From contig MEDY01000236.1 in the NCBI GenBank assembly GCA_001724265.1, positions 1 through 64,000 of the forward strand: a DNA stretch of 64,000 bases, in the 5' to 3' direction. A program made the position numbers and the translations under genes. How positions within the stretch are numbered: position 1 is the stretch's first letter; every line of letters begins with the position of its first letter. The notes below the pieces were generated by a model, which ran no database searches, had not been told where the DNA came from, and saw only the letters and a program-made list of their open reading frames with translations. This document shows positions 18,718 through 28,868 of the stretch, in pieces. This stretch comes from Rhizaria sp. SCN 62-66 (lineage: Eukaryota > Rhizaria, unplaced).

Positions 18718-21700
18718 ATGAAGTATCCGCGGGGCCAAGGGCGTCCTGTCGCAGGGATGCCCCCACTTCCTCCCGCACACGCGTTGCGCGCTGTGGCCAC
18801 GACGCAGGACTCCGGCACCGCGACGTCAGCGGCTCAAGAGCCCACCGCGCGCTCACGCCGCCGCTCTTCTGACGCAAGCGCGTACGCAAGTGATGGCGGG
18901 AGCGATGCGAATGCGAACGCTAGTGCCGGCGCAAGCGAAGCAGTGCGTCCCCCGTCACGCCCAGTCGCCGCGACTGCCTCGATGTCCGCCGCCATTGCGT
19001 CCGCGGCGATCCCGGCCTCGCACTTGGCCATGATCGCGGCCAGCAAGAAGGGCCGTGCCTCCGACGCTCCCCACAACAACAACAGCAGCAACAGCAGCAG
19101 CAGCAGCGCCAGCAGTAGCAGTTACAGCCACAGCCACATCAGCACTGCGAGCGCGAGCGCCGCGGTTTCAGCCGCGCGTGGGTCTGCTGCGGCGCCGTTT
19201 GGCGAGCATCAAGCCAACTCTGCGGCTGCATCTGAGGGCGATTATGACTTGAATTCGTTCGCTTCAACTTCGAAGCAGCAACAGAGTCGTGCGAACATCA
19301 ACATCACAAACAAGAGCAACAAGAGCAATAGCAGTGGCAGTAGCCTGGCGGAGGCTGTGGCGGCGTCCGGTGCCCGGCCGCAGCTGCCCCTCTCCCAAGT
19401 AGTCGCCGCCGTCGCCGCCGCACTGTGCCCTGCGGCGCTCCACGCACAGTTGCAGTTGCAGTCGCCGCGCTCGCAGTCGCGGGCGCATTTGGCGCAGCAG
19501 TGGGGCGTGGCGATGAGCTTTGGGCCGCCCGTGGCGCCTGACAGCTCCACTGCGCCGTCATCCGGCAACACCAGCAGCAGTAGCAGTAGCAGCAGCAGCA
19601 GCAGCAGCAGCAGCGGCGGCAGTAGCGTTGCCGATGCGTCGGCCGCGAGTGTGATGGCCGCGAACGGCCCCGTGCCAGCCGTGCCCACCGCCCACATCTC
19701 TCCCGGAGACGGCGCCGACGCTGACGACAGCGAGGACGACGACGACGACGACGACGGCAGCGCAGACGCAGCCGCGGTAATGACCGACAACAGTGACATT
19801 GACAACGACTATGAAAGCAAAGACAGCAGTGCGAGCTCAAGCGCAGCCAGTGCGACTGCGAAGCCTCGCCGCGCCGGCCGCAGCAGGCCGCGGCCGCTGT
19901 CGCGCCGCGAGCAGCTCCGCGCCGGTGCCGCGGTCGCACTTACCATCTCGCGTCTACTCGTTCTGCCGGCGTCCGATGCGACCGACTCGGGTGAAGCCGC
20001 GACTGCTGCAGCGAGCGCTCTCGCTTTGACGCATCAGACGCGCGCGCCTGACTATTACAGTGATGGGGACGACAACGCTGACGCTGAGGCCGCAGCTCTG
20101 GCTGAGGCTGAGGCTTTCGACGAGGCTGAGGCTGCGGCGAGTGGTGCAATTGCGCTGCTGCACGCGCGCGCTCTCTCTTTGCGTGCGCGCGCTTACACCA
20201 TAGCTGCCCACGGTCACCCGGCGCTGTCCTCCGCTGTCACAGTTGCAGTCGCCGTGCCGCAGATGCCCACGGTTGCGCGCGCTCTCTCTCGGCTCCTCAC
20301 TCTGATTGCAGCGGCGCCCGCGCCCGCAGTGCCTGTAGTGGCCGCGTCAGTCTCTGCGGCGGTTGCGACAGCTTCGCTCGCGACCGCGGCGTCTGCGGCA
20401 TTGAAGGGCCGTGATGCTGCATTGAATGGCGACTCCATTGTCTCAAAGACGACGGGGAACTCAAGTCGTGGTGCTGACAGTGCGAAGGCACAGTCGAATC
20501 TGCTGCCGCCGCACCCGCTGAGTCAGTACTTACACTTGCCGCTGCCCGTGGTCCAGCCGCCGGCCGACCCCGTCGCCACCATCACCGGATACAGCACCGC
20601 CTTGACCGACCAGGACGATGCTGCGGCGGCTGCGCCGTGCGCCGCGCTGGCGAGCGACACGCGCGCGCAGCTGGTGGCTGTGGCGCGCGCGCAGGTCGCG
20701 CACGCGCAGGCTGCATTTAGCCAGTTTGGCCAGACTCAAGCTGCTCTTTCTCGCTCAACGGCTGTCGCCGCCGCTGGCACTGGCGCGAGGTTGGGTGTTC
20801 AGAATCCACTCAGCTCAGTTGGACAAGCGACTGTGGGCATCAGTAGCAACACTGCCATTGCGCCCCGCAGCGCGCTGGCGACGCTGGGCTTCTACATGCG
20901 TCTGCACGCTCTGTGCAGCGAGCTCCACTGCGCGCTGCTGCGGTTACGCACCGAGACCGGCGGCATGGGCCGGCCCACGGTCACGACCGCGGTGTCCACG
21001 GTCGCGGCTGAGCGTGACCGTGAGCGTGATCGTGAGCGTGGCGCGAAAGCGACGGCGAGCGCGAAGCCGTCCAAGTCTCAGTCCCAGTCAGAGCTGTGGC
21101 AGGCGTCCTGCGCCGGCCTCGTGCCCCCGTCCGCAACTGTGGCCACGCTGTCGCATGGCGCGTCGCCGCGCTACAGCACGTTCACCGCAGCGCAGCCCGA
21201 TAGTGCGGCTGCTGAACGGTCTGAAACTGTGAAGAGTTGCGGAAACAAGTGCAGTTGTTGCGGCGCCCATGTGACCGTGAACGCCGACGCAGATATCGGC
21301 GCTGGTGCTGGGGCTGCCTTATGCGTGTCGCTCCCAGGCCCGCCAGACCCGTGGGCGGGCCACAGTGCAGCTGCACAGGGCTTTGGCGGCCCGCCCCTGC
21401 TCACGGTCACGTCTGATTCACTCACTCCGAGCAATGGCAGCGCTACAACGGCGGATATGACTGTCAGCGTGCCACCTATGCACACCGCGTCCGACTTGTA
21501 CTCGTCGCACGGCGACAATGGCGGCTCGAGCAACGGCGTCACATACAGTAGCAGTTCTGCACCCATATCTTACGAGGCAGCGTTCTTGCATCGCACTGAC
21601 ACAACTGCTTTTGGTGCAACTATTTCTGTATTCTCTCTTTTACACTTACAAGTGCCATCTTTTATCACAGAGTCCGCTAATGCCGCCTCTATTGCCGCCA

Positions 21701-24700
21701 ACGAGGCCGCTGCGGCCGCTGCCGCCGCCTCGCGTCTCCCGTGGGCCGACCTCTCTCTGTTCCGCGGACTCGCCGGCGACGGCTGCCGCTGCCCCGCATG
21801 CGCGCGCGCGCTGCCCCCGTGGCTGCGTGCGTTGCTTCGGGCTCCGGTTGTATCGGCGACGGCCGCGGTTGCCGCTGCTTCCAAGGCTGCAGCTGCCGCG
21901 AGCACCGCCGTCCGCGCTGCGGCGAGTAAAAATCAAAAGTCATCACAAGCGCAGTCGCGAGCGCAGGCGCAGGCGCAGACCCAGGCTCAAGAGCGCGTGC
22001 GCGCCTTAGCGCTTGCACGTGCGCGGCTGTGGATGCTGTGCGCCTACGTCGCCCGGTGTCTCGGTGTCTGGTCGCCGGCCGCTGCCACTGCTGAGGCGAC
22101 CATGGCGACTGTTTCCAGTTGTCAGTTGCGGAACGCCAAGAGCGGCGACGATGATGACGACAAGAACGATTGGGGCTGGGGCGCGGATACTGTGATCACG
22201 AACACGGAGCAAGGACAGCAACAGCAACAACAGCAGCGCAGGCAGCAGCGCCGCCGCCGTGGCATCGCTGTTGCTACTGTTGCTGATATCACAAGCAAGG
22301 TCACGGCTGCAGTCGCCGCGAGCGCGTCCGCCGCTGCGACTGCCGCTGCAGCTACTGTCAACTTCTCTAGCTCGAGCGCAAGTGCAAGCGCGAGCGCAAG
22401 TGCGGGGCCTCGGTTTCTCACCGGGCTCGGAAGGCTCCACAGCGAGGAGGCGAACGCGGTCGCGGCTGCTGTCGTCGAAGAGGTCGCTGCGGCGGACGCT
22501 GTGGTCGACGCGCGCAGGCCGCTGACTTCTCATACTAAAGAGGGGGAAGAGGAGGACGCGGAGGAGGAAGAAGATCCCCTCGCGATTGCTGCCGCTGCTG
22601 CTGCTGCTGGCGAGGATGATGACGACGACGACAACGAAGAGGACGACGACGATGATGATGTTGCAAGTGACTTTGACAACGATGACCAAGATGATGCAAA
22701 GAATATGACTGATGCCGAGGAGAAGACCTCCTTTGACGCACCACGCAACCATGCCAAGAGTAGCGCTTGGGCGAGCTCCACGTTCACTGTGGATGCTGCC
22801 GTTACATCTTTATTTGCGACTTCAGCCCCTGCCTTGTTCGTCTCATCAGCCACAGCGCTGCCTGTCGTTACTCTCGCCGCGCACCGGCGGTGGAAGCGCA
22901 CGCGCCGCGCGCTGCAACGTCAACGCAACGCCGCCGACACCAACGCGAATACCACTGTGGCAGCGACATCAAGCTCTACCTCGGGCACTCGCTCACATCC
23001 CGCTGTGGCGACTGCTCTTGTTCCTGCCTCTGTCGCGCCTGTGTCCGCGACGACTGCTGCTGCGGCCACGGCTGCAGCGGCCGTGAGCGTGACTGCGATC
23101 GCGCCTTGGTGCTATCGCATTGCGTCGCCGAGCAGTATCGCGAACGACAGTGGAGCGCAGCTGCGTCGGTATGATGCGTACGCGAGTACAATGGCTCAGA
23201 GTACAGTGACTGTGAACGGACGTCTAAACCCCTCTGCGCTGCTCCGTGCCTTTGACGCTCACTCTCTCACTCAGCCTCTGACAACGGTGACTGCGGCGAC
23301 AGACCGCGTTGCAGTCGACGCAGCCGCTGCGCCTGACGGCGAGGCCGCGCATGACTCCGACTCCGACACGGACTCCGAGACCGAGGCCGCCATCGCGCTG
23401 ACCGACGCCCGCGACGCGCGCGCCGCGCTGCTCTCCTCGGCGGCCGCGGGCGACCCGGACGCCGCCGCCGCGGCCCTCTCGCGCGCGGCTTGCGGGGCCG
23501 GGCTGCGGTCCGCCCGCGCCGCGCCGCGCGGCGTGCTGCGCGAGCGCGAGCTGGCGGCGCTGCGGCTGGCGCGCGAGCGCGTTGCGGCGGCTGCGCTGGG
23601 CGCCGCGGGGGCCTTGCTGGGCGCCGCGGACTCGTCGCGCCTGATCACGGTCACGAGTGAGCCGCTCCGCGACGCTGTCGCGAGATCGGGCAGGGCGCGC
23701 GGGGGCAGCTCGCTGCTGCCCGCCGCGCGCGCGTCGCTGCGGCCCGCGGCCGCCGCATGCTTCGCGTTCCTCGCAGCGCTGACCCGCGCGCTGAGGCTGC
23801 AGTACCGCTTCCCGTCGCCGCGACTCTCGCCGATGACGCTTCTGGTGCCGCACGGGACCGGGTTTGCTCAGCAGTTGACACTGGCGTCTGCGGCACCGGC
23901 TGTGCCGGCCGCGCACGTGTCCGCGTCGCGTGCGTCGGTGGTGGTGGCGGCTACGGGGACTCTCGTGCCCGCTTCCGTGGTCGACGCGTGGCTCACAGCG
24001 CCTCTTGGCGTCATTGCGGGCCCTGTCGTTGGCGCAGTCGCTGCTATTGCGGCCGCTAGCAGCGCCGCACGCGTGCGCGTCCATGAACGCGCAGACCGTG
24101 TTGACAATAGCGACGGTAAGCGTGCTGATGCAGATCTCGATGATGACAGGCTGCGCGCGTGCGTTGCCGTGGCCCGCGAGCTCTATGCCGCCATTGCGCC
24201 AGCAAAGGTCCTTGCGCGCAGTGCATTATTTGCGTACAGCTCTGCCAGCAAGGGAACGAACGCGGCCCTTGCGCAGGGAGAGGCGCAGCGGCTCGGGCTG
24301 ACCGGCACCGCGGCCGCGTTGCTGCAGCAGCATGAGCGGCGCGAGGGCGAGGTGCGGGCGGAGACGCGCGCTATCAAGGCGTGGCAGTGTGGTGCTGTGT
24401 CTGGACAGTCTCAGGCGCAGGCGCAGTTACAATCTAAGGATGCGATGTGTCACGAGTGTGCGGGCGGCTGTTCTGTAGCTGTATCTAAGAGCAAGCGCTC
24501 CAACTCACAATCTCGCAATATTGACAGCGACAGCGACGACGATGATGATGAGGAAGAGCTTCACCGTCAGCAGCAGATGCGCAGTGCACAATTATGGGTA
24601 CTTTCCGCGCACGCGCATTGCCAGGACCACTACCGCCGCACAACCGCCGCCGGTGCTTCCGACTCCGCGGCCGCCGGCAACAGCGCCATCGCCGCGGGCA

Positions 24701-27700
24701 CAGCCGCTGCGATCGGCGCGGCTGCCGGCGTGCCTGCGCTCGTGGCTGGCTTGTTGTCGCTGCCGCTGGCGCCGCTGCTGCCGCTGTCGCGCTTCCGTGC
24801 GCAAAGTGAGTCGCCGCTGGTCGCCGCCGCAGCGTTGCGCATCCACCTCTTGTTCGCCCTGCCACCTGCTTTGCTTTACGCGAATGGCGCACCCTCACGC
24901 TCACGGTCTCAGTCGCGCTCTCCGTCGCAGCCGCTGTCCCTGTCCCGCACACTGTGCGACCCGTTTCCGCGCTGGGCGCAGCACGAGCTGCACGGCCTGC
25001 TCGCCCTTCTCGCCCCCGCGCTGCCGCAGCCTCTCTCTCTCGCCGATTTCGTCTCCGTCGCGCTGCTGCCGCGCCTTGCGCACGCGTTCCCGCACACGCT
25101 CGCGCGCGCGTGCCGCAGGCTGGGGCTCGACGACGTGCTCCTCGTGGCCGCGGCGCACGGGCGCTATCGCCGGTTCCGCGCCGCGGCCGCGCGCGAGCAG
25201 CGCATGCGCGACCGGCGCAGGGCCGAGCGCGCGCGTGCGCGTGTGCGGGAGCGCGAGCTGCACGGCGGCGGCAGCGTGCACCGGCGCGGCATGGGCAGCG
25301 CGAGCGGAAGCGTTCGCGACGGACAGGGCAGCAGCGGCGGGAGCGGACGCGGGAACACCCGGTGGGGCTGGGCCGCCTCCGGCGAGTCCAGTGACGGCGA
25401 CCGCGGCCGCGACCGCGGCAGTGACCGCGGGCCGCTGTCGAGCGACACGCCGTACCTTGACTCGCAGGGACACTTCGACTACGCGGGGTATCTCGACGCC
25501 GGCGCGGGCTCGGAGTCAGGTGCTGCGTTAATGCTCAGCAGCGAGCGTGACCGTGAGCGCAGCCGTGACCGTAAGCGCGGCAGTGACCGTGACCGCGACG
25601 GTGGCGCATATCTCACCCCCGCCTCCGCCCCCGGCTCGCCCCGCTCCACCGGCACGCTCTCTAACACCACGACAGCTGCTTCAGCAACAACGACGGCGAT
25701 GACGGGGGCGCTGGCCGCGGTCAACGTCGTCCCGCCCAAGCGCGTCCCGCGTCACGCGCCCGTGCCATCGGTCGAGAGCCTGCGCGCCGCGGTGCGCGCG
25801 GGCGGCGGCGCCGTCAAGGGCCTTGCGGGCTCGGTGCCTGTGATCGTCAAGCCGGTCGGACTCAACCGCTCTGCTGCCGCCGCGGCTGCTGCCGCTGCTT
25901 CTGCTGCTGTTTCCGCCGCGACATCATCATCCTCCCGTAGCAGCAGCAGTAGTAGTAGTAGTAGCTCTTCAGCCACCAATGTTGTCAGCAGTGAAACGAA
26001 TGGCAGTCGCACCACCAGTAGCAGCAGTAGTAGTCGTCGCAGTAGCAGCGGGAGAAGCGGCAGCAGCCGCAGCGGACGCGCGCTGCTGGCCGTGTCTGCC
26101 GCGGCCGGCGCGCCCGGCGCTCGCGTCGGCCCTACGACGGCGCGGCCGATGACTGCGGCCGAGACGCGCGCGGCGGCTGCGGCTGCGTTTAAGGCCCAAC
26201 TTGCTGCGGCGAGGGGGAACAAGGACACGTCATCGGTATCATCGTCATCATCATCGTCTGCAAGTGCGTCTGCGAGTGCGAGCGCTACAATGGCACCGCC
26301 GAGTTCAAACTCGAGCTCGAATACGAGTTCTCGCGCGAGTGCGAGTCAACACGTTTCTGATCATGTTGGCTCTCGCGGTAGTGGCGCTGCTGTCACCATT
26401 ACAGTCACCGGCGCGGACAAGCGTACCGCGAAGACTCACGAGCAAGGTACATTTTCAAGTCCGTCTCGTGGCAGGTCGCACAGTCTGCGTGCGGCAACCC
26501 ATGATGCCCTCGACGACGATGATGCCGACCTCGACTCCGACGCGCTTCTCGGCTTGCTGGCAAGTCCTGGCGCTAACAGCCGCTGCTCTGCTGGGAGTGC
26601 CATTGAGGCGACTCCACTGCCTAATGCGCCTGCCCACGGTTACAGCCATAATCTGGAGGCTATCATGGGCACGCCTGCGCCGGCACCGCGCCAGAATCGC
26701 GCAACAGGCGGTTTATCTTCACCCTCGTCGACGCGCCACGCGAACGTGATCCCCGCGACGCCCGCCGGGGTCGCAGTGGTGCGCAGAGCAAGCAATGGCG
26801 TGACTGGTGATTTGCTGCGCGTACCCATGCTCACAGGCACCCCTGCTGCCCACGGTCACTCTCGCGGTGCTCACGGTCAGCATCACCGTGCACCCGGCTC
26901 GCCGTCGCGGTCGCCCGTTGTTGTTGCGTCCAATAGCGCGCATCATCACACCAGTCGTGCTATTGAGGCCACGCCGGCGCGTGTGCGCCGCAGCATGCCG
27001 CCGCCCGTGCCCCCGGTTCCCACGCTCGACCAGTTGCCCTCGGAGCTGCAGTCGCAGGCGCAGGCTCTTGCTGCAGCGGCAGCAGCGCCGGACGCGCAAC
27101 AGCAGCAGAAGCATCATCAGCATTACGACGCTGTGATCGCGTCGCCGTTTCAGCGCCGCCGTGTTGCCGCGCCAAGCAATGCGGGAGTCACGCCCGCTGC
27201 ATACGCTGCTGCTGCTGCTGCCGCCGCCGCCGCGGCTGCAACCACTGCAGCCGCTTCTGCTGCGAATGCTACCAGCAACGACATGGACATGGACGCCGAG
27301 GTCGACGCGCTGTTCATGGCGCCCTCCACCCCGGCGCGCGCGGCGTCGCCTGCGCGCGCTGCTCCGGCCGCGGCGCCGCGGTTGGCGTCGCCGTCGATGG
27401 CTGCCCGCGCCTCAGCCTCAGCGTCAGCGTTGCCGCCCGCGCCAGCGCTGGCGAAGGCTGCGGTGGGGGAGCTGTCTCCGTTGCGCCCCGCGTTTGTGGC
27501 CACGACGCCTGTCCGCGCGAGCAACGTCATTTCTCACGTCAAGGCTGGCCACGTGCGCAGCACCCCGAACGCTGCTGCTGCGCTGAACGCAGCGAGTGCG
27601 AGTGCCGACGCGCACGGGGTTGGTGTGACTGCGACACCGCGCCGGTCTCAGCCCGGTTTGCGCGAGTGGGCCGCCACTCCCGCGCCTGTGACGTCGCAGT

Positions 27701-28521
27701 CTACAGCACAGCACTACGCTGCCGCGCACCCCGGCAGCGCTGCGGTAGCGAGCAATCACAGGCTCAAGTCAACAGGGAATGGCGGTGGTGACAACGATCA
27801 GATGGTCAACAGTAATACTGCTGCTTCAAGCAGTCGCAGCGTCACTGCGGCGACGAGCGCGAGCGCTGCTGTTTCTTCCGCTCGTGCTCGCGGCGAGTAC
27901 GACTCGTACTTGGCCGCCGCAGTCGAGGACGAGATCGACGCTCTGTTCGACGCGCCCCCCGCGCCGCGTCTCATGGCGTCGCCCGCACGCGTTCGCCACG
28001 CCCACGGTCACGCCCACGGTCACCCGGCCGCTCACGGTCACTCCGGCGGTGTTCACGCGGGCTACGTTGGCCGCAGTCCGGTGCGCAGTCCCGCGCAGAG
28101 AGGCGCGGCACACAACAGCCACAGCTACAACCGGAGCCCGTCGCACCACCGACACACCGCTGCGCAAGCTCAACACAGTGTTAAGAACGCGATCACGACA
28201 ACCAACGTTACCACTGGCCCAGTCGCAGTCTCGACCTTGGCGTTGCAGCCGGTGTCTGTTTCTGCTTCAACCGTGGTGATTCCGACGCACGGCAGCAGCA
28301 ACGGCAGGCCTCGCGCCAGCTACAGCCCCGTATCCCTGTCGCTCGCAGTCTCGGACTCGGGCGCGGGCGCGGGCGTGGCTGACGGCGCCGACACAAGCAT
28401 AGCAGCGACTGGCGCCAACGCGGGCGCGGGCGCCGACGCGGGCGCGGGCGCCAAGCTGCTGTTGTCGCGGTCCGCGGTCGGAATCGGCTCGATGGCGACC
28501 ACACGCCGTCCTGGGCAGTGA
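18718..28521 (+). CDS. Giant low-complexity protein, possibly Treslin/Sld3-like
   Basis: 3,267 codons from ATG 18718 to TGA 28519-28521 with no interruption. Most is Ala/Ser-rich with acidic runs (about 19720-19770, 22600-22690), Cys clusters (CGNKCSCCG about 21240; CRCPACARALPPW about 21787), and RS/RD stretches. One ordered region (about 24810-25260) has a hydrophobic helix set, LVAAAALRIHLLFALPPALL, then LADFVSVALLPRLAHAFPHT and LARACRRLGL, followed by an Arg-rich helix. This layout (helical pair, short basic segment, then a long S/T-P tail) resembles the conserved Sld3/Treslin domain, a CDK-regulated replication-firing factor. The tail holds many TPAR/SPAR/TPVR-type CDK sites and two copies of an acidic-DALF-x-AP...SPAR motif. 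The Treslin idea is inference; function otherwise unknown. Confidence 0.7.
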   Translation: MKYPRGQGRPVAGMPPLPPAHALRAVATTQDSGTATSAAQEPTARSRRRSSDASAYASDGGSDANANASAGASEAVRPPSRPVAATASMSAAIASAAIPASHLAMIAASKKGRASDAPHNNNSSNSSSSSASSSSYSHSHISTASASAAVSAARGSAAAPFGEHQANSAAASEGDYDLNSFASTSKQQQSRANINITNKSNKSNSSGSSLAEAVAASGARPQLPLSQVVAAVAAALCPAALHAQLQLQSPRSQSRAHLAQQWGVAMSFGPPVAPDSSTAPSSGNTSSSSSSSSSSSSSSGGSSVADASAASVMAANGPVPAVPTAHISPGDGADADDSEDDDDDDDGSADAAAVMTDNSDIDNDYESKDSSASSSAASATAKPRRAGRSRPRPLSRREQLRAGAAVALTISRLLVLPASDATDSGEAATAAASALALTHQTRAPDYYSDGDDNADAEAAALAEAEAFDEAEAAASGAIALLHARALSLRARAYTIAAHGHPALSSAVTVAVAVPQMPTVARALSRLLTLIAAAPAPAVPVVAASVSAAVATASLATAASAALKGRDAALNGDSIVSKTTGNSSRGADSAKAQSNLLPPHPLSQYLHLPLPVVQPPADPVATITGYSTALTDQDDAAAAAPCAALASDTRAQLVAVARAQVAHAQAAFSQFGQTQAALSRSTAVAAAGTGARLGVQNPLSSVGQATVGISSNTAIAPRSALATLGFYMRLHALCSELHCALLRLRTETGGMGRPTVTTAVSTVAAERDRERDRERGAKATASAKPSKSQSQSELWQASCAGLVPPSATVATLSHGASPRYSTFTAAQPDSAAAERSETVKSCGNKCSCCGAHVTVNADADIGAGAGAALCVSLPGPPDPWAGHSAAAQGFGGPPLLTVTSDSLTPSNGSATTADMTVSVPPMHTASDLYSSHGDNGGSSNGVTYSSSSAPISYEAAFLHRTDTTAFGATISVFSLLHLQVPSFITESANAASIAANEAAAAAAAASRLPWADLSLFRGLAGDGCRCPACARALPPWLRALLRAPVVSATAAVAAASKAAAAASTAVRAAASKNQKSSQAQSRAQAQAQTQAQERVRALALARARLWMLCAYVARCLGVWSPAAATAEATMATVSSCQLRNAKSGDDDDDKNDWGWGADTVITNTEQGQQQQQQQRRQQRRRRGIAVATVADITSKVTAAVAASASAAATAAAATVNFSSSSASASASASAGPRFLTGLGRLHSEEANAVAAAVVEEVAAADAVVDARRPLTSHTKEGEEEDAEEEEDPLAIAAAAAAAGEDDDDDDNEEDDDDDDVASDFDNDDQDDAKNMTDAEEKTSFDAPRNHAKSSAWASSTFTVDAAVTSLFATSAPALFVSSATALPVVTLAAHRRWKRTRRALQRQRNAADTNANTTVAATSSSTSGTRSHPAVATALVPASVAPVSATTAAAATAAAAVSVTAIAPWCYRIASPSSIANDSGAQLRRYDAYASTMAQSTVTVNGRLNPSALLRAFDAHSLTQPLTTVTAATDRVAVDAAAAPDGEAAHDSDSDTDSETEAAIALTDARDARAALLSSAAAGDPDAAAAALSRAACGAGLRSARAAPRGVLRERELAALRLARERVAAAALGAAGALLGAADSSRLITVTSEPLRDAVARSGRARGGSSLLPAARASLRPAAAACFAFLAALTRALRLQYRFPSPRLSPMTLLVPHGTGFAQQLTLASAAPAVPAAHVSASRASVVVAATGTLVPASVVDAWLTAPLGVIAGPVVGAVAAIAAASSAARVRVHERADRVDNSDGKRADADLDDDRLRACVAVARELYAAIAPAKVLARSALFAYSSASKGTNAALAQGEAQRLGLTGTAAALLQQHERREGEVRAETRAIKAWQCGAVSGQSQAQAQLQSKDAMCHECAGGCSVAVSKSKRSNSQSRNIDSDSDDDDDEEELHRQQQMRSAQLWVLSAHAHCQDHYRRTTAAGASDSAAAGNSAIAAGTAAAIGAAAGVPALVAGLLSLPLAPLLPLSRFRAQSESPLVAAAALRIHLLFALPPALLYANGAPSRSRSQSRSPSQPLSLSRTLCDPFPRWAQHELHGLLALLAPALPQPLSLADFVSVALLPRLAHAFPHTLARACRRLGLDDVLLVAAAHGRYRRFRAAAAREQRMRDRRRAERARARVRERELHGGGSVHRRGMGSASGSVRDGQGSSGGSGRGNTRWGWAASGESSDGDRGRDRGSDRGPLSSDTPYLDSQGHFDYAGYLDAGAGSESGAALMLSSERDRERSRDRKRGSDRDRDGGAYLTPASAPGSPRSTGTLSNTTTAASATTTAMTGALAAVNVVPPKRVPRHAPVPSVESLRAAVRAGGGAVKGLAGSVPVIVKPVGLNRSAAAAAAAAASAAVSAATSSSSRSSSSSSSSSSSATNVVSSETNGSRTTSSSSSSRRSSSGRSGSSRSGRALLAVSAAAGAPGARVGPTTARPMTAAETRAAAAAAFKAQLAAARGNKDTSSVSSSSSSSASASASASATMAPPSSNSSSNTSSRASASQHVSDHVGSRGSGAAVTITVTGADKRTAKTHEQGTFSSPSRGRSHSLRAATHDALDDDDADLDSDALLGLLASPGANSRCSAGSAIEATPLPNAPAHGYSHNLEAIMGTPAPAPRQNRATGGLSSPSSTRHANVIPATPAGVAVVRRASNGVTGDLLRVPMLTGTPAAHGHSRGAHGQHHRAPGSPSRSPVVVASNSAHHHTSRAIEATPARVRRSMPPPVPPVPTLDQLPSELQSQAQALAAAAAAPDAQQQQKHHQHYDAVIASPFQRRRVAAPSNAGVTPAAYAAAAAAAAAAAATTAAASAANATSNDMDMDAEVDALFMAPSTPARAASPARAAPAAAPRLASPSMAARASASASALPPAPALAKAAVGELSPLRPAFVATTPVRASNVISHVKAGHVRSTPNAAAALNAASASADAHGVGVTATPRRSQPGLREWAATPAPVTSQSTAQHYAAAHPGSAAVASNHRLKSTGNGGGDNDQMVNSNTAASSSRSVTAATSASAAVSSARARGEYDSYLAAAVEDEIDALFDAPPAPRLMASPARVRHAHGHAHGHPAAHGHSGGVHAGYVGRSPVRSPAQRGAAHNSHSYNRSPSHHRHTAAQAQHSVKNAITTTNVTTGPVAVSTLALQPVSVSASTVVIPTHGSSNGRPRASYSPVSLSLAVSDSGAGAGVADGADTSIAATGANAGAGADAGAGAKLLLSRSAVGIGSMATTRRPGQ

Positions 28522-28868
28522 ATGTAAGCCTGTGAGTTGACTCATCGCGTGTATGTCTAATATCATCCGGCATCAATGTCTCTCAAACATGAATTCTATA
28601 GTACATGTACATTTATTCAATACATAGCACATACTGTTATCGAAAACGAGAAGACATTTGTTTATGTATCTTGTGTTTTTGTGTCGCTTTCTACGAGCGA
28701 CGACATGCAGGATGGCCCGCTGAATCTGGCCCAATTGCATCCACAGCACTGTGAGGCCCGCACAGCGCCGCCACACAGACATGGGGCAACAAGAAACGGA
28801 GATTATATTGTCTGCACGTGTTCACGCGTTGTGAGTTTTCCTCTTGGTGATTATGTTTCGCTGTTCAT
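28522..28868. other. Intergenic between giant ORF and centrin 3' ends
   Basis: AT-rich convergent 3' flank; no gene seen. Confidence 0.5.
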
